Source of the DNA: a virus | Length of the DNA stretch: 23,938 nucleotides | Virus record (IMG/VR): IMGVR_UViG_3300029267_000542 | Location: 1 to 23,938 of that record | Direction: 5' to 3' (one strand) | Shown here: one piece after another, positions 1 to 6,736 of the stretch | Position numbering within the stretch: position 1 is the stretch's first letter | Layout: each line of letters starts with the position of its first letter | Program-made: the position numbers and the translations under genes | Notes under the pieces: generated by a model | Database searches by the model: none | The model's input: the letters and a program-made list of their open reading frames with translations, nothing else | Told to the model about the DNA's origin: nothing

Positions 1-514
1 GGCACACGGGACACCCCTCGCTGTCTGTAATAGACAATAGTGCCAAGTTAGGGTGTGGGCTTATCCATGCTCTCATAAGCAAGTAAACATCTTCCAAGAC
101 CTTTACGTCTTGTTGGCAGTACTCATCCATAAACTCCAAAGCCTCGTAGTCCTTATCCATACACCTACGCCATAGCCCCTGTTCGGTCTTTAGCTTGCCC
201 TCTATGCCAAAGAAGTTTTTAGCGATATAGTCCAACCTGTTAGAGGTAATAGAAAATCTTTTGCGCACATGGATTAATGTATCTATGACCTGATAGGGAG
301 AGGGTCTGCCAATACCATGTTCCAAGAACCGTGTATTGACCTTCTTAATATCGAACTTCACGCCATTGTGTGCAATTAAAACTTCCGCCTCGTTTATCAG
401 TTCCCATATAGAGCGTGAAATTCTACTGTCGTCTAAGTTATTTAGCTCCTCCTGTGTCATTCTATCAGACATTACCTCATCGGAAAATAACCACTTTGCC
501 GACCAACACAACAT
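1..514 (-). pseudogene. 3'-5' exonuclease (DEDD/RNase H-like), ExoI end missing; runs off left edge
   Basis: The minus-strand frame stays open from an ATG at 514 (MLCWSAKWLF...) to the window edge, giving at least 171 codons. It has an ExoII-type segment (AHNGVKFDIKKVNTR) and an ExoIII-type segment (YCQQDVKVLEDVY). After HPNLALL it reaches GCPVC, the start of what looks like a C-terminal zinc ribbon. This matches the phage DEDD exonuclease family, which trims DNA 3' ends. Members normally begin with a VLVFDIETSP-type strand carrying the ExoI Asp and Glu. Here the upstream frame stops after KVLVW and the body resumes at MLCWSAKW in another frame, so ExoI is absent. The real start could be 514 or the ATG at 472, which overlaps the stop of the upstream frame as TAATG. 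Family assignment is fairly sure. Loss of activity is inferred. Confidence 0.72.
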
Positions 515-735
515 ACCCAGACCAGCACTTTGCAGTTATCCATGTTTTTCTTGGAGATAAGTTGGTTGATAATACCTTGGTTTTCGCTTACTATTCTCCT
601 AATAATTCTTTCTGCCGAAGAAGTAGAAAATATTAATTTAGGATTGTCTTTTTTTAACTCTTTCAGAATTTCAGAAGAACTTAATCCTTTTGCGGATAAT
701 TTTATAATCGCCGAATGATGGGTCTCCCAATTCAT
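472..735 (-). pseudogene. Helix-turn-helix N-terminal part of the exonuclease gene, frame broken
   Basis: This is an 87-codon frame starting with MNWETHHSAIIKLSAKG. The first half (about residues 8-50) reads like a resolvase or sigma-type helix-turn-helix: SAIIKLSAKGLSSSEILKEL followed by SSAERIIRRIV. Residues 64-73 (KNMDNCKVLVW) look like the first strand of the DEDD exonuclease. The next ten or so residues (VCCVGRQSG) are out-of-frame translation of exonuclease sequence. It stops at 472 in a TAATG overlap with an in-frame ATG of the exonuclease body. In related phages an HTH and exonuclease in one polypeptide is plausible, so I read this as the 5' part of one gene split by a small deletion. 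It could also be expressed as a short HTH protein. Confidence 0.6.
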
Positions 736-745
736 TGTTGTCTTT

Positions 746-1075
746 TTAGGTTATGGATGTGATTTCAAATGAAATATACTCCTTCCCCTTGTCAACCTTT
801 TCTTTTGTGGCGCAAAAGGAAAAAACGTCTTTATCGTTGAATTTGTACTTTTTTTGTAGTATGTCTTGTACCAATTTTACAGGATTGTCAACATCAGATA
901 ACACGCTACTAAAGCCAAAGGTGTATTCTATGTGGTAAGGGGGTGTCGGCATTTTGTAGTTCTTTGGCAACAAAAGCAATAGCGTTTTCTCATACGCCTT
1001 GTACTCCTTTGTCTTTATCCGCCTCCCCTTCCACGCTTTATTAACGCTTAATGGCTTTATATCAATCCTCCTCAT
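746..1075 (-). CDS. rusA: RusA-family Holliday junction resolvase
   Basis: This 109-residue protein has the RusA layout. The N-terminus is basic, with SVNKAWKGRRIKTKEYKAYE (about residues 10-29). A central motif, SDVDNPVKLVQDIL (about 59-72), is followed by KFNDKDVFSFCATKEKV and a final strand, YISFEITS. The Asp of DVDN, the Asp of QDIL and the Asp of NDKDV fit the family's metal-binding aspartates. RusA cuts four-way junctions; in phages it resolves recombination or replication intermediates before packaging. The length is usual for the family (about 100-135 residues). The start at 1075 overlaps the 3' end of the upstream acidic gene by 14 bases. It lies next to the exonuclease, consistent with a DNA recombination and repair group. 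Confidence 0.85.
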   Translation of the reverse strand: MRRIDIKPLSVNKAWKGRRIKTKEYKAYEKTLLLLLPKNYKMPTPPYHIEYTFGFSSVLSDVDNPVKLVQDILQKKYKFNDKDVFSFCATKEKVDKGKEYISFEITSIT

Positions 1076-1304
1076 CTTCTTCTTCCTCTAAATCATCCGA
1101 ATTATCAGGGAAGATGGTAAGGTCGTACTCATCTTCGGGGAACTTAATGTACTTAGAGAATAACAAGTGTATTTGCTTTGCCTGTTCTGGGATAATATCC
1201 TCGTCCATGCTTGCATCGGCATTGACGGCAAACGCCCTGTTTGCTCCAATCGTTAACCCCGTTTTTACAAGCATATGCAAAATTGCTGATTCGTGTAGTT
1301 TCAT
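1062..1304 (-). CDS. Small acidic hypothetical protein
   Basis: I do not recognise this 80-residue protein. It begins MKLHESAILHMLVKTGL and ends in a run of acidic residues (SDDLEEEEDEED). It has no membrane segment, cysteine motif or clear DNA-binding motif. The ATG at 1304 is 12 bases from the stop of the DnaA-like gene, and the 3' end overlaps rusA by 14 bases, so it sits inside the tightly packed minus-strand operon. Phage proteins with such tails sometimes bind basic partners or mimic DNA, but nothing here identifies a partner. Gene reality rests on the packing and the fixed overlap. Confidence 0.7.
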   Translation of the reverse strand: MKLHESAILHMLVKTGLTIGANRAFAVNADASMDEDIIPEQAKQIHLLFSKYIKFPEDEYDLTIFPDNSDDLEEEEDEED

Positions 1305-1316
1305 GTGTTTTTATTT

Positions 1317-1811
1317 TTATAAACCATCAAATATGTTCTCTTTGGTATAGGTCTTTATTAGGGTGATTTCGGTATCCGTTAGCTGCCCTGTCTGATACCA
1401 CGCTATAACCTTGCTTATTGCCTTTGTAATATTACCATGGCTTGTATGACCATATCTCCAACCTACATTTTTCAGCGACATATTGTAACCATGATAAGCA
1501 ATAAATCGCAAAATATGCTTAGTGCGACTATTGCCTTTGCCGTGCTTTTTATAAACATTCTTTAACGGTACTTTGTGCAGGTCTGCAACCATAACATCTA
1601 CCTCATCAAGCGGAGTATTATTGGTTGGTTGTCTGTGTATAGACAACAAGTACGACAACTCTTTAACCTTGCTTGATAATACCTTGTTCTGTTGTTTTAA
1701 TCTTTTTAGCTCTTTGTAGTCAAAAGATGCTAATAATGTCTTATACCGTTCTTTCCAATCTACTTCTTTGGGCTTTGCTTTGCCTACGGGGTTTAATACA
1801 CTCCATGCCAT
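1317..1811 (-). CDS. DnaA domain IV-like DNA-binding protein
   Basis: This 164-residue protein has a basic, partly coiled-coil N-terminal half (about residues 20-60, YKELKRLKQQNKVLSSKVKE). Its C-terminal half (about 70-150) reads like domain IV of the replication initiator DnaA. LDEVDVMVADLHKVPLKNVY corresponds to the first helices, RTKHILRFIAYHGYNMSLKNVG to the basic helix and turn, and TSHGNITKAISKV stands where DnaA has its DHTTV signature helix. DnaA domain IV binds duplex DNA boxes at origins. There is no AAA+ ATPase domain, so this is not an initiator by itself. It could mark a phage origin, compete for host DnaA boxes, or act as a regulator. Its neighbours are replication and repair genes. 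The domain call is fairly confident; the role is inferred. Confidence 0.72.
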   Translation of the reverse strand: MAWSVLNPVGKAKPKEVDWKERYKTLLASFDYKELKRLKQQNKVLSSKVKELSYLLSIHRQPTNNTPLDEVDVMVADLHKVPLKNVYKKHGKGNSRTKHILRFIAYHGYNMSLKNVGWRYGHTSHGNITKAISKVIAWYQTGQLTDTEITLIKTYTKENIFDGL

Positions 1812-1817
1812 AATAAT

Positions 1818-2261
1818 TTATTTTTTTTTGTTGTTATAATATAAACTTTTACAATACCATTCTGATAAATCCCATTCAAGGGCTACCTGTCGAGGGCTTT
1901 TTGTCTGCAACTCCTTCAAAATCGTTATCTTATCTTCTTCCGTGATTTTTTTATGCAACATATCCCCAAATCTACAAACACCTTTTATCCGCTTCTTAAA
2001 AAAATCAGGGGTATTTATCTCTTGTATGTCCGCTTCCATGACCGCTTTTTTCATCTGCGACAAATATCTTTGAGAGGTAATCGTTCTACCATTAGGCGAT
2101 AAGTCCGCATAGTCTTGGTCTTTGCAAGTAACAACGCCATTGTGCAGTATCAGCTTTACATCTCCCATCCACAGTGCATTTTCTATTGTGCCGTCTGTTT
2201 TAGCAAACGGTATTGAACGACCCTTTGCCTTTACACACTTTCTAAATGCCTGTTCGTCCAT
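1818..2261 (-). CDS. Hypothetical protein with a possible C-terminal HTH
   Basis: This 147-residue protein is not recognised. The first 90 residues carry a beta-rich stretch (GTIENALWMGDVKLILHNGVVTCKDQDYADL). About residues 105-140 (ITEEDKITILKELQTKSPRQ, then VALEWDLSEWYCKSLYY) have the spacing of a helix-turn-helix: an acidic helix, a turn, then a second helix with aromatic residues. The protein ends in a basic NNKKK. It lies between the SSB-like group and the DnaA-like gene, 6 bases upstream of the latter, so it is probably expressed with them. A DNA-binding role is an inference from the C-terminus and the neighbours. Confidence 0.62.
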   Translation of the reverse strand: MDEQAFRKCVKAKGRSIPFAKTDGTIENALWMGDVKLILHNGVVTCKDQDYADLSPNGRTITSQRYLSQMKKAVMEADIQEINTPDFFKKRIKGVCRFGDMLHKKITEEDKITILKELQTKSPRQVALEWDLSEWYCKSLYYNNKKK

Positions 2262-2269
2262 TCTGTCCT

Positions 2270-2650
2270 TTATAGCAAAAGGTCATCGTCATTGTAAATC
2301 TTAGGAGAATTGGCTACCGATATTGTTTCGGCAATCACAACGTCATCATCGCCCCTATCTTCTTCGCCAAAAGTAATATCCCACCTTTGCTTGTACACTA
2401 CCTTTTGGTTATTGTCATACTCCCAATTCTCGCCAATAAAACCCATCTCAAAAGTGCCGTTTTGCTCTTTCATAAATATAGGTCTGCCGAAGTTATACAA
2501 GGGGGGTATCACGCTTTCGTGTGTTTCAGGATTGCGTATCACAAAGAACGTGGTGTAATTGTCCTTTTTGTACTGCCGAAACTCCCCCTCATATACCACA
2601 GGGTTTTCCATGCGATTGCCCTTATCATTCCATACCGCTACTTTTACCAT
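2270..2650 (-). CDS. Hypothetical protein with an acidic C-terminal tail
   Basis: This 126-residue protein is not recognised. The N-terminal 90 residues are rich in beta-forming and aromatic residues (YEGEFRQYKKDNYTTFFVIR, FEMGFIGENWEY), as in a small beta-barrel. The end is strongly acidic (EEDRGDDDVVIAE...) and closes with YNDDDLLL. This resembles, without matching, the acidic hydrophobic tip that single-strand binding proteins use to recruit partners. The start overlaps the upstream gene by 26 bases, and the true SSB-like candidate is two genes upstream. An accessory role in replication is possible; I cannot name a family. Confidence 0.62.
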   Translation of the reverse strand: MVKVAVWNDKGNRMENPVVYEGEFRQYKKDNYTTFFVIRNPETHESVIPPLYNFGRPIFMKEQNGTFEMGFIGENWEYDNNQKVVYKQRWDITFGEEDRGDDDVVIAETISVANSPKIYNDDDLLL

Positions 2651-2933
2651 CTCTTTTTAGTTTGTTTATGCCGTTAATCAAATCCTCTTTCAGTACCGAT
2701 GCTTGAACATTAGGGATATAGTTTTCTTCATCCCCAATGTCCTGAATATCGGTTTCGTTTATTACCGCATATGTAGGCATATTTGACACCATTGTGCAAA
2801 CAGACGTAAGGAGTTCTTCGTGCATTTCTTCTACGATACGCTCTGCGGTGCGTAGCCACACCGTTTTCATTTCAGGGTTCTCCTCCCATGACCTTGCAGC
2901 CATGCGCATCTTTTCTGTATATTTACTTACCAT
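2625..2933 (-). CDS. Small hypothetical protein
   Basis: This 102-residue protein begins MVSKYTEKMRMAARSWEENP. It is mostly helical in composition, with a long amphipathic stretch at about residues 12-50 (LRTAERIVEEMHEELLTSV). A middle acidic loop (DIQDIGDEENYIPN) separates it from a final basic helix (LINGINKLKRDGKSSGME). There are no cysteine, membrane or nucleotide-binding motifs. It starts 9 bases downstream of the SSB-like gene and overlaps the next gene by 26 bases, so it is probably translated together with both. I do not recognise the family. Confidence 0.63.
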   Translation of the reverse strand: MVSKYTEKMRMAARSWEENPEMKTVWLRTAERIVEEMHEELLTSVCTMVSNMPTYAVINETDIQDIGDEENYIPNVQASVLKEDLINGINKLKRDGKSSGME

Positions 2934-2942
2934 AGCCTTGCA

Positions 2943-3296
2943 TTAAAAAGGTAGGTCTCCATCATCCTCAGAACTACTTGATGCGGGGGTGCTATTATTT
3001 TTACCACCACTCTTTTCAGTAGCCTCTCCAGACCATATTACCCTTGTATTGCCCAAATATACCTTTTTTTCGCCACTCACACGCTGTTCTTTAGTTTGAC
3101 CAAGCCAAACACCGCCGTTATTGCCGTATTGGTCTACGCTGTCATTCACCTCTCCCATAAGGTCTAAGTAAATGCCTTTCTCTCCACGATAGAACTGGTC
3201 TATTGGGAACTGTATTACTTCTGTGCCTTTTGAGGTCTTTGTAATCTGATGCTTTAACTTTGAAACGTCAGCCTTAATTGATGTTAATCTTACCAT
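2943..3296 (-). CDS. Single-stranded DNA-binding-like protein with DLPF tip
   Basis: This 117-residue protein has a beta-rich body of about 90 residues, which could form an OB-fold-sized domain (IQFPIDQFYRGEKGIYLDLM, VYLGNTRVIWSG). A Ser/Gly/Asn-rich linker follows (SGGKNNSTPASSSS), then the tip EDDGDLPF. Bacterial SSB proteins end in a disordered linker and a DDDIPF-type tip that binds replication and repair partners. The layout here is the same, with the last two residues identical. Length is short for an SSB but normal for phage versions. The OB fold itself is not proven by eye. Neighbouring replication and recombination genes fit the assignment. Confidence 0.6.
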   Translation of the reverse strand: MVRLTSIKADVSKLKHQITKTSKGTEVIQFPIDQFYRGEKGIYLDLMGEVNDSVDQYGNNGGVWLGQTKEQRVSGEKKVYLGNTRVIWSGEATEKSGGKNNSTPASSSSEDDGDLPF

Positions 3297-3304
3297 TGTT
3301 TTTA

Positions 3305-4078
3305 TTATTTGATTTTGTGAAAAATATCTTTAACGCCATCACGATAGTCTTGTATCGCCTGTGTGTACTTAGGCATAAATTCTGTTGCATAACGCACTTT
3401 CCATTGCGTGTAATCATCGCCACCTGCGTCTACGTGGTCTAAATCCACACCACACAAAAAGACGTTCCAAAAGCCTGCAATCGAGGAACGGACGCTGTAT
3501 AGGCTATCGTCAAAACCATACACCCCATCCAGCTGATACAGACCGCCAATTCTGTCAATAAGTGCAGAGGAAAACATTGTGCAAGTACCCATTATGTGTC
3601 GGCACTTCTCTACTACTATCCACCGCTGACCCTTTTCTTGCGGTATCATGTGTAATTTACTTTGCGCCCAATCTGTTCTGTGTGGGCTTTCATCTAAATC
3701 CCTGCGCTTTAATCCAATAATGCCTATCTTGGGTTCTCTTGCAATAGCCTCTTCCATTAAGTCTACCCACCCATCACTGTGAACAACAACATCGTTATCC
3801 ATTTTTATAGCGTTTTCCCCAACATTGCGGAGAGCCAAGCCTTGATTAATGGCTTTGGCAGTCCCCACGTTTTGTTGGTTGGTTATCAGGGTGAACCCCA
3901 TGCGTGTCTGCATATGAGATAGCAGTTGCTTTGTAGCCTTGCAGCTATCGTTGTCTATTACTACAAGCCTGTGCTTGTTGAAATCTACCCTTTTTTGCAA
4001 ACTTTCTAATGTCTGCCGAGTGTAATCTGTTCTTCTGTTTTCGACTGTATCATAAACAGCCATGTTTATTAACGCCAT
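3305..4078 (-). CDS. Family 2-type (GT-A) glycosyltransferase
   Basis: The 257-residue protein carries GT-A features in order. About residues 37-44 (RLVVIDNDS) form the nucleotide-binding strand. NQQNVGTAKAINQGL (about 67-81) is the usual N-x-G...A.N.G motif. MDNDVVVH (93-100) contains the DxD metal and sugar-nucleotide motif. A conserved aromatic and acidic region follows (GVYGFDDSLYSVRSS). No transmembrane segments are seen, unlike GtrB-type enzymes. It should transfer a sugar from an activated nucleotide donor; the acceptor (modified phage DNA, a virion protein or a host surface glycan) cannot be read from the sequence. It follows the second glycosyltransferase by 3 bases. The ATG at 4078 is used; a second ATG at 4063 also fits. 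Confidence 0.85.
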   Translation of the reverse strand: MALINMAVYDTVENRRTDYTRQTLESLQKRVDFNKHRLVVIDNDSCKATKQLLSHMQTRMGFTLITNQQNVGTAKAINQGLALRNVGENAIKMDNDVVVHSDGWVDLMEEAIAREPKIGIIGLKRRDLDESPHRTDWAQSKLHMIPQEKGQRWIVVEKCRHIMGTCTMFSSALIDRIGGLYQLDGVYGFDDSLYSVRSSIAGFWNVFLCGVDLDHVDAGGDDYTQWKVRYATEFMPKYTQAIQDYRDGVKDIFHKIK

Positions 4079-4081
4079 GTG

Positions 4082-5053
4082 TTACAAAGATAACATTGTT
4101 TTTAGAATATTTAAACGCTTGTGATAATTTGTTTTTGCCCTTTCCTGTGCTTTTTTCTGTTGGGTTACTACCTCATCCGACATTGCGGCATATCCATCCC
4201 TCCATGTGTTGTACGCCTGATTAAGCGCAAGGTGCAATCCACCTTTTTTGTAGGCATAGGTATCGGAGTTATTCCATTCAGGAGTTATGCTTAACATTCC
4301 ATTTACTAACCCCTCCAATACAGCGCAATCGCTTTTGCTTTTGTTAAACAGGCTTTCGTTCAATGGAACGTACAAGACATCGCCAATTTGTTTTCCTTGT
4401 AAAAATTCAAAGTAGGTAGATGTGTCCATGCCTTTTATCTTCCTAATACCACAATGCCTGTTGACCTCTCTTATGCAGATAGGTGAAACATCCCCAATAA
4501 ATACAAACTCTATGTCTTTTTTACCATTAAGAAATTTCAACAGTTCGGGCATATTGTCAAAGAAGTCTAAGTCGTGGGTATTGCTACCACGCCATACTAT
4601 GCGAAACTTATCGGTACGCATAGGTTTATTGTAGGTAACGTCTAAGGGAATGTAGTTCTGTATTACCTCACCATTAGCGTTGTAGCTATCCATTAGAGGC
4701 TCTGTGCTTGTCGTTATCATGTCGGCTAACTGTACTAACTCTACAATAGAGTTCGTCTTGTATGCGTCATGTGTGGGGTTGTCGGTGGGTATATTGAGTA
4801 TATCATCATCCCAGTCCATCCATATTTTTGTGTACCGCTTTGCAAGTTGACAGTATCGCACATGGCTTTTATCGTGGGGGCGGTGCATGAAGATAAGGTC
4901 GTAACCTGTAAAGTCGCTCCATGACCCTTTATTGGAATTTTCAAAAACAATAGGCAAGTTTTCTTTTCTTGCTATTTGGTTAAACACTCCCCACGCACGG
5001 TAAAAAGAAGTACCATCGGTAGGGTGTGGTGTCCATAAGTTTACTTTCTTCAT
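4082..5053 (-). CDS. GT-B-type (family 4-like) glycosyltransferase
   Basis: This 323-residue protein begins with a strand and a Ser/Thr/Gly loop (VNLWTPHPTDGTSFYRAWG), as in GT-B enzymes that act without processive membrane anchors. Next comes DWDDDILNIP (about 80-89), then the linker-domain marker VIQNYIPLD (130-138). The donor-binding C-terminal half has FRIVWRGS, VFIGDVS and, at about 236-252, FNKSKSDCAVLEGLVNG, which stands where family 4 enzymes have the E-containing donor loop. No membrane helix is seen. It lies 14 bases downstream of a small membrane protein and 3 bases upstream of the GT-A enzyme, so the three genes look like one transcription unit. The family is fairly sure; the acceptor is unknown. 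Confidence 0.8.
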   Translation of the reverse strand: MKKVNLWTPHPTDGTSFYRAWGVFNQIARKENLPIVFENSNKGSWSDFTGYDLIFMHRPHDKSHVRYCQLAKRYTKIWMDWDDDILNIPTDNPTHDAYKTNSIVELVQLADMITTSTEPLMDSYNANGEVIQNYIPLDVTYNKPMRTDKFRIVWRGSNTHDLDFFDNMPELLKFLNGKKDIEFVFIGDVSPICIREVNRHCGIRKIKGMDTSTYFEFLQGKQIGDVLYVPLNESLFNKSKSDCAVLEGLVNGMLSITPEWNNSDTYAYKKGGLHLALNQAYNTWRDGYAAMSDEVVTQQKKAQERAKTNYHKRLNILKTMLSL

Positions 5054-5067
5054 ATTCCTAATCTAAT

Positions 5068-5436
5068 TTACTTATACGTTGTGTGAAAACCCAACATCCA
5101 CGACCCATAAAAAGCAATAAACACAAAGATTAATTCTATTACTGTAAAATCAAAGCAAGGCAAAAACACCGCACAGGCAATAAGAATAAACCTGCTGATA
5201 GTGCTGAACAAATGATAGGCATCAGTAGTCCATGCAAGAATAGTAGTGCTACCCCAAAATGCAGGCTCAGTTGTTGAACCCGCCTTATACTTGTTCTTCC
5301 ACGATATTTCAGGATTCCAAAACAAGGGGTTAAGGTTGTACTTTTCATACTCTTTGTAGTGAAAGAGCAATCCTTGTGTGATGCCGTAAGAAGCACCTGA
5401 AATAAAGAATAAAAGCAATGTTACAATTTCTGTCAT
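5068..5436 (-). CDS. Small integral membrane protein with SWKNKYK motif
   Basis: This 122-residue protein has a hydrophobic N-terminal helix (about residues 4-20), a soluble segment with LNPLFWNPEISWKNKYKAG (about 35-53), then TTDAYHLFSTISRF leading into two hydrophobic segments near the C-terminus (about 83-118). The pattern FW...SWKNKYK followed later by TDAYHLF resembles a family of uncharacterised membrane proteins from Bacteroidota and their phages that I know only as hypothetical. It is not a clear holin or GtrA flippase. A good promoter lies just upstream (5453-5482), giving a leader of only about 10-14 bases. The gene heads the unit containing both glycosyltransferases, so a shared role at the cell envelope is possible. 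Confidence 0.75.
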   Translation of the reverse strand: MTEIVTLLLFFISGASYGITQGLLFHYKEYEKYNLNPLFWNPEISWKNKYKAGSTTEPAFWGSTTILAWTTDAYHLFSTISRFILIACAVFLPCFDFTVIELIFVFIAFYGSWMLGFHTTYK

Positions 5437-5452
5437 AGTTGTTAGTTTGTTA

Positions 5453-5482
5453 CAAAATTAATAATTGATACTCAAAATACAA
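5453..5482 (-). promoter_or_regulatory. Bacteroidota-type promoter for the membrane protein/glycosyltransferase unit
   Basis: On the minus strand the sequence TTG (5482-5480), a 19-base spacer and TAATTTTG (5460-5453) match the Bacteroides consensus of a -33 TTG and a -7 TAnnTTTG. Transcription would begin near 5446-5449, about 10-14 bases before the ATG at 5436. The site fills the gap between the HU/IHF-like gene and the membrane protein gene. Confidence 0.62.
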
Positions 5483-5484
5483 AA

Positions 5485-6045
5485 TCATTCCGAGTAATAT
5501 TTACATATCCTATGCAACCCCTTGGGGGTAGCAATAGGTATCAAGTTCTTTCGTTTAAGCCATGAAAAAACAGAACCAGTAGATGTGTACTGCTCGGAGG
5601 TAACTTCTTCTATATCGGCAGAAATAACACCCCAACGCCATATCTTCTTACCCCTTACCGTTTCTGATACCATTTCAACCACAGGCTTAACCAATAAATC
5701 CTCATCCCCGACAAGGCTTTTTATCCACCCTAATCGGTACGTATTGCTACTTACCCGATAGTGCTGTAAATCGCCTACTCTTTTTCTACTGTTGTACGTT
5801 GTTTTCTTAGCATCCTCTATGGCTTTACGGATGCCGTCAGGCATAGGAACGTCCTGACCCAATGCTTTGTACTTAAATATGTATTTGTGTAGCCTGAACT
5901 CGCAAATGTCTTTTATGGCAATAGGTTCAAACTTTTCAGCACTTAAACGTATTCCTTCCCAAAAGGAACGAATATAACCTTTTACTAATTTTTCGTCTAA
6001 ATTTTCTTCCCTTGCTATTTGGGAAATAATATCTCTTTCTAACAT
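5485..6045 (-). CDS. HU/IHF-like DNA-binding protein with a C-terminal extension
   Basis: The first 60 residues of this 186-residue protein (IISQIAREENLDEKLVKGYI, RSFWEGIRLSAEKFEPIAIK, DICEFRLHKY) follow the HU/IHF dimerisation pattern: two helices, a longer helix, then the strand where HU has the V-x-I-x-G-F-G-x-F motif, here IAIKDICEFRL. The rest is unusual: a basic stretch (TTYNSRKRVG) and a C-terminal region of about 45 residues (SEQYTSTGSVFSWLKRKN) that may be a second small helix-turn-helix domain. Similar HU/IHF-like subunits are known in crAss-like phages. The gene follows the ring-like gene by 16 bases. Assigned mainly from the N-terminal pattern. Confidence 0.6.
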   Translation of the reverse strand: MLERDIISQIAREENLDEKLVKGYIRSFWEGIRLSAEKFEPIAIKDICEFRLHKYIFKYKALGQDVPMPDGIRKAIEDAKKTTYNSRKRVGDLQHYRVSSNTYRLGWIKSLVGDEDLLVKPVVEMVSETVRGKKIWRWGVISADIEEVTSEQYTSTGSVFSWLKRKNLIPIATPKGLHRICKYYSE

Positions 6046-6061
6046 TTTTGTTTCTTAGCAC

Positions 6062-6736
6062 TTAGGTATCGTCCCTTGAATTGTTTTGTAAATCTGTCGG
6101 GGTCTGTATTGTAAGACCCAATTCTTGTAAAACAAAACGCACCACTTCATCTTCTGTGGTAGTAAGCATAGGATAGTCTACTGTATAGCCCTCTACATCA
6201 AAGTCGGGGTTTATCCTATCGTCTACCTCCGATGGGTCAGCAAAAACACCACGAATATCTATTACCTCAATATCCTCTAATTGGTCGGAGGGGGCAACAT
6301 AAATATCGCCTCCACGCAAATACCAAAAGTTGAACATAGCACCAATCTTTGTCTTTTTCTTTACCGCTATATCCGTTGGCTCGGCATACATAAACGGTAA
6401 CGCCCTATCAATTATACCCACATAGGTTATTGCTCTGTGTTTAGGCAAAGACAGGAACGTAGGAACACTACACACCTTTTTTACCTTACACCCCCATACG
6501 TACAATGGGTTTTCGGCTTTATCCACCTCGCATAGCTTACGAGCACCGTAGTCTTGTTCCACGTATTTCAGTAACGTGCTTTCTTTACCAAAGTCGGTTG
6601 AATACTTTATGTTGGTATTTCGGTATGTGTTAAGCAGGGAATAAAGATAACGAAGTGTCATTCTCGCATCATCTGATGCTACGCCACCACGTTGTACCGC
6701 CCTTCTAAGCCTTACACACCATTCATGTGCTGTCAT
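6062..6736 (-). CDS. Virion connector/ring-like structural protein
   Basis: I take the ATG at 6736, giving 224 residues beginning MTAHEWCVRLRRAV. It forms an ATGA overlap with the GroES-like gene; an upstream in-frame ATG at 6763 would overlap by 31 bases. The layout matches a family annotated as structural in crAss-like and related Bacteroidota phages. It begins with an N-terminal helical unit (SDDARMTLRYLYSLLNTYRN), followed by a middle part (KVKKVCSVPTFLSLPKHRAI, TYVGIIDRALPF). Next comes a strand-rich part (FNFWYLRGGDIYVAPS), then VIDIRGVFADPSEVDD and a final helix (VVRFVLQELGLTIQTPTDLQ). Such proteins form connector rings between portal and tail. Finding it on the minus strand, away from the plus-strand virion block, is notable. 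Confidence 0.6.
   Translation of the reverse strand: MTAHEWCVRLRRAVQRGGVASDDARMTLRYLYSLLNTYRNTNIKYSTDFGKESTLLKYVEQDYGARKLCEVDKAENPLYVWGCKVKKVCSVPTFLSLPKHRAITYVGIIDRALPFMYAEPTDIAVKKKTKIGAMFNFWYLRGGDIYVAPSDQLEDIEVIDIRGVFADPSEVDDRINPDFDVEGYTVDYPMLTTTEDEVVRFVLQELGLTIQTPTDLQNNSRDDT

Noticed and set aside
336-718. Plus-strand frames opposite the exonuclease (74, 73 and 62 codons)
   Set aside because: They lie antisense to clear exonuclease and HTH coding sequence, with atypical composition and no ribosome site.
4741-4950. Alternative-frame minus-strand ORF inside the GT-B gene
   Set aside because: Contained wholly in another frame of a recognisable glycosyltransferase.
5068-5436. Calling the small membrane protein a GtrA flippase or a holin
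   Set aside because: Helix number and motifs do not fit either; the name would rest only on its neighbours.
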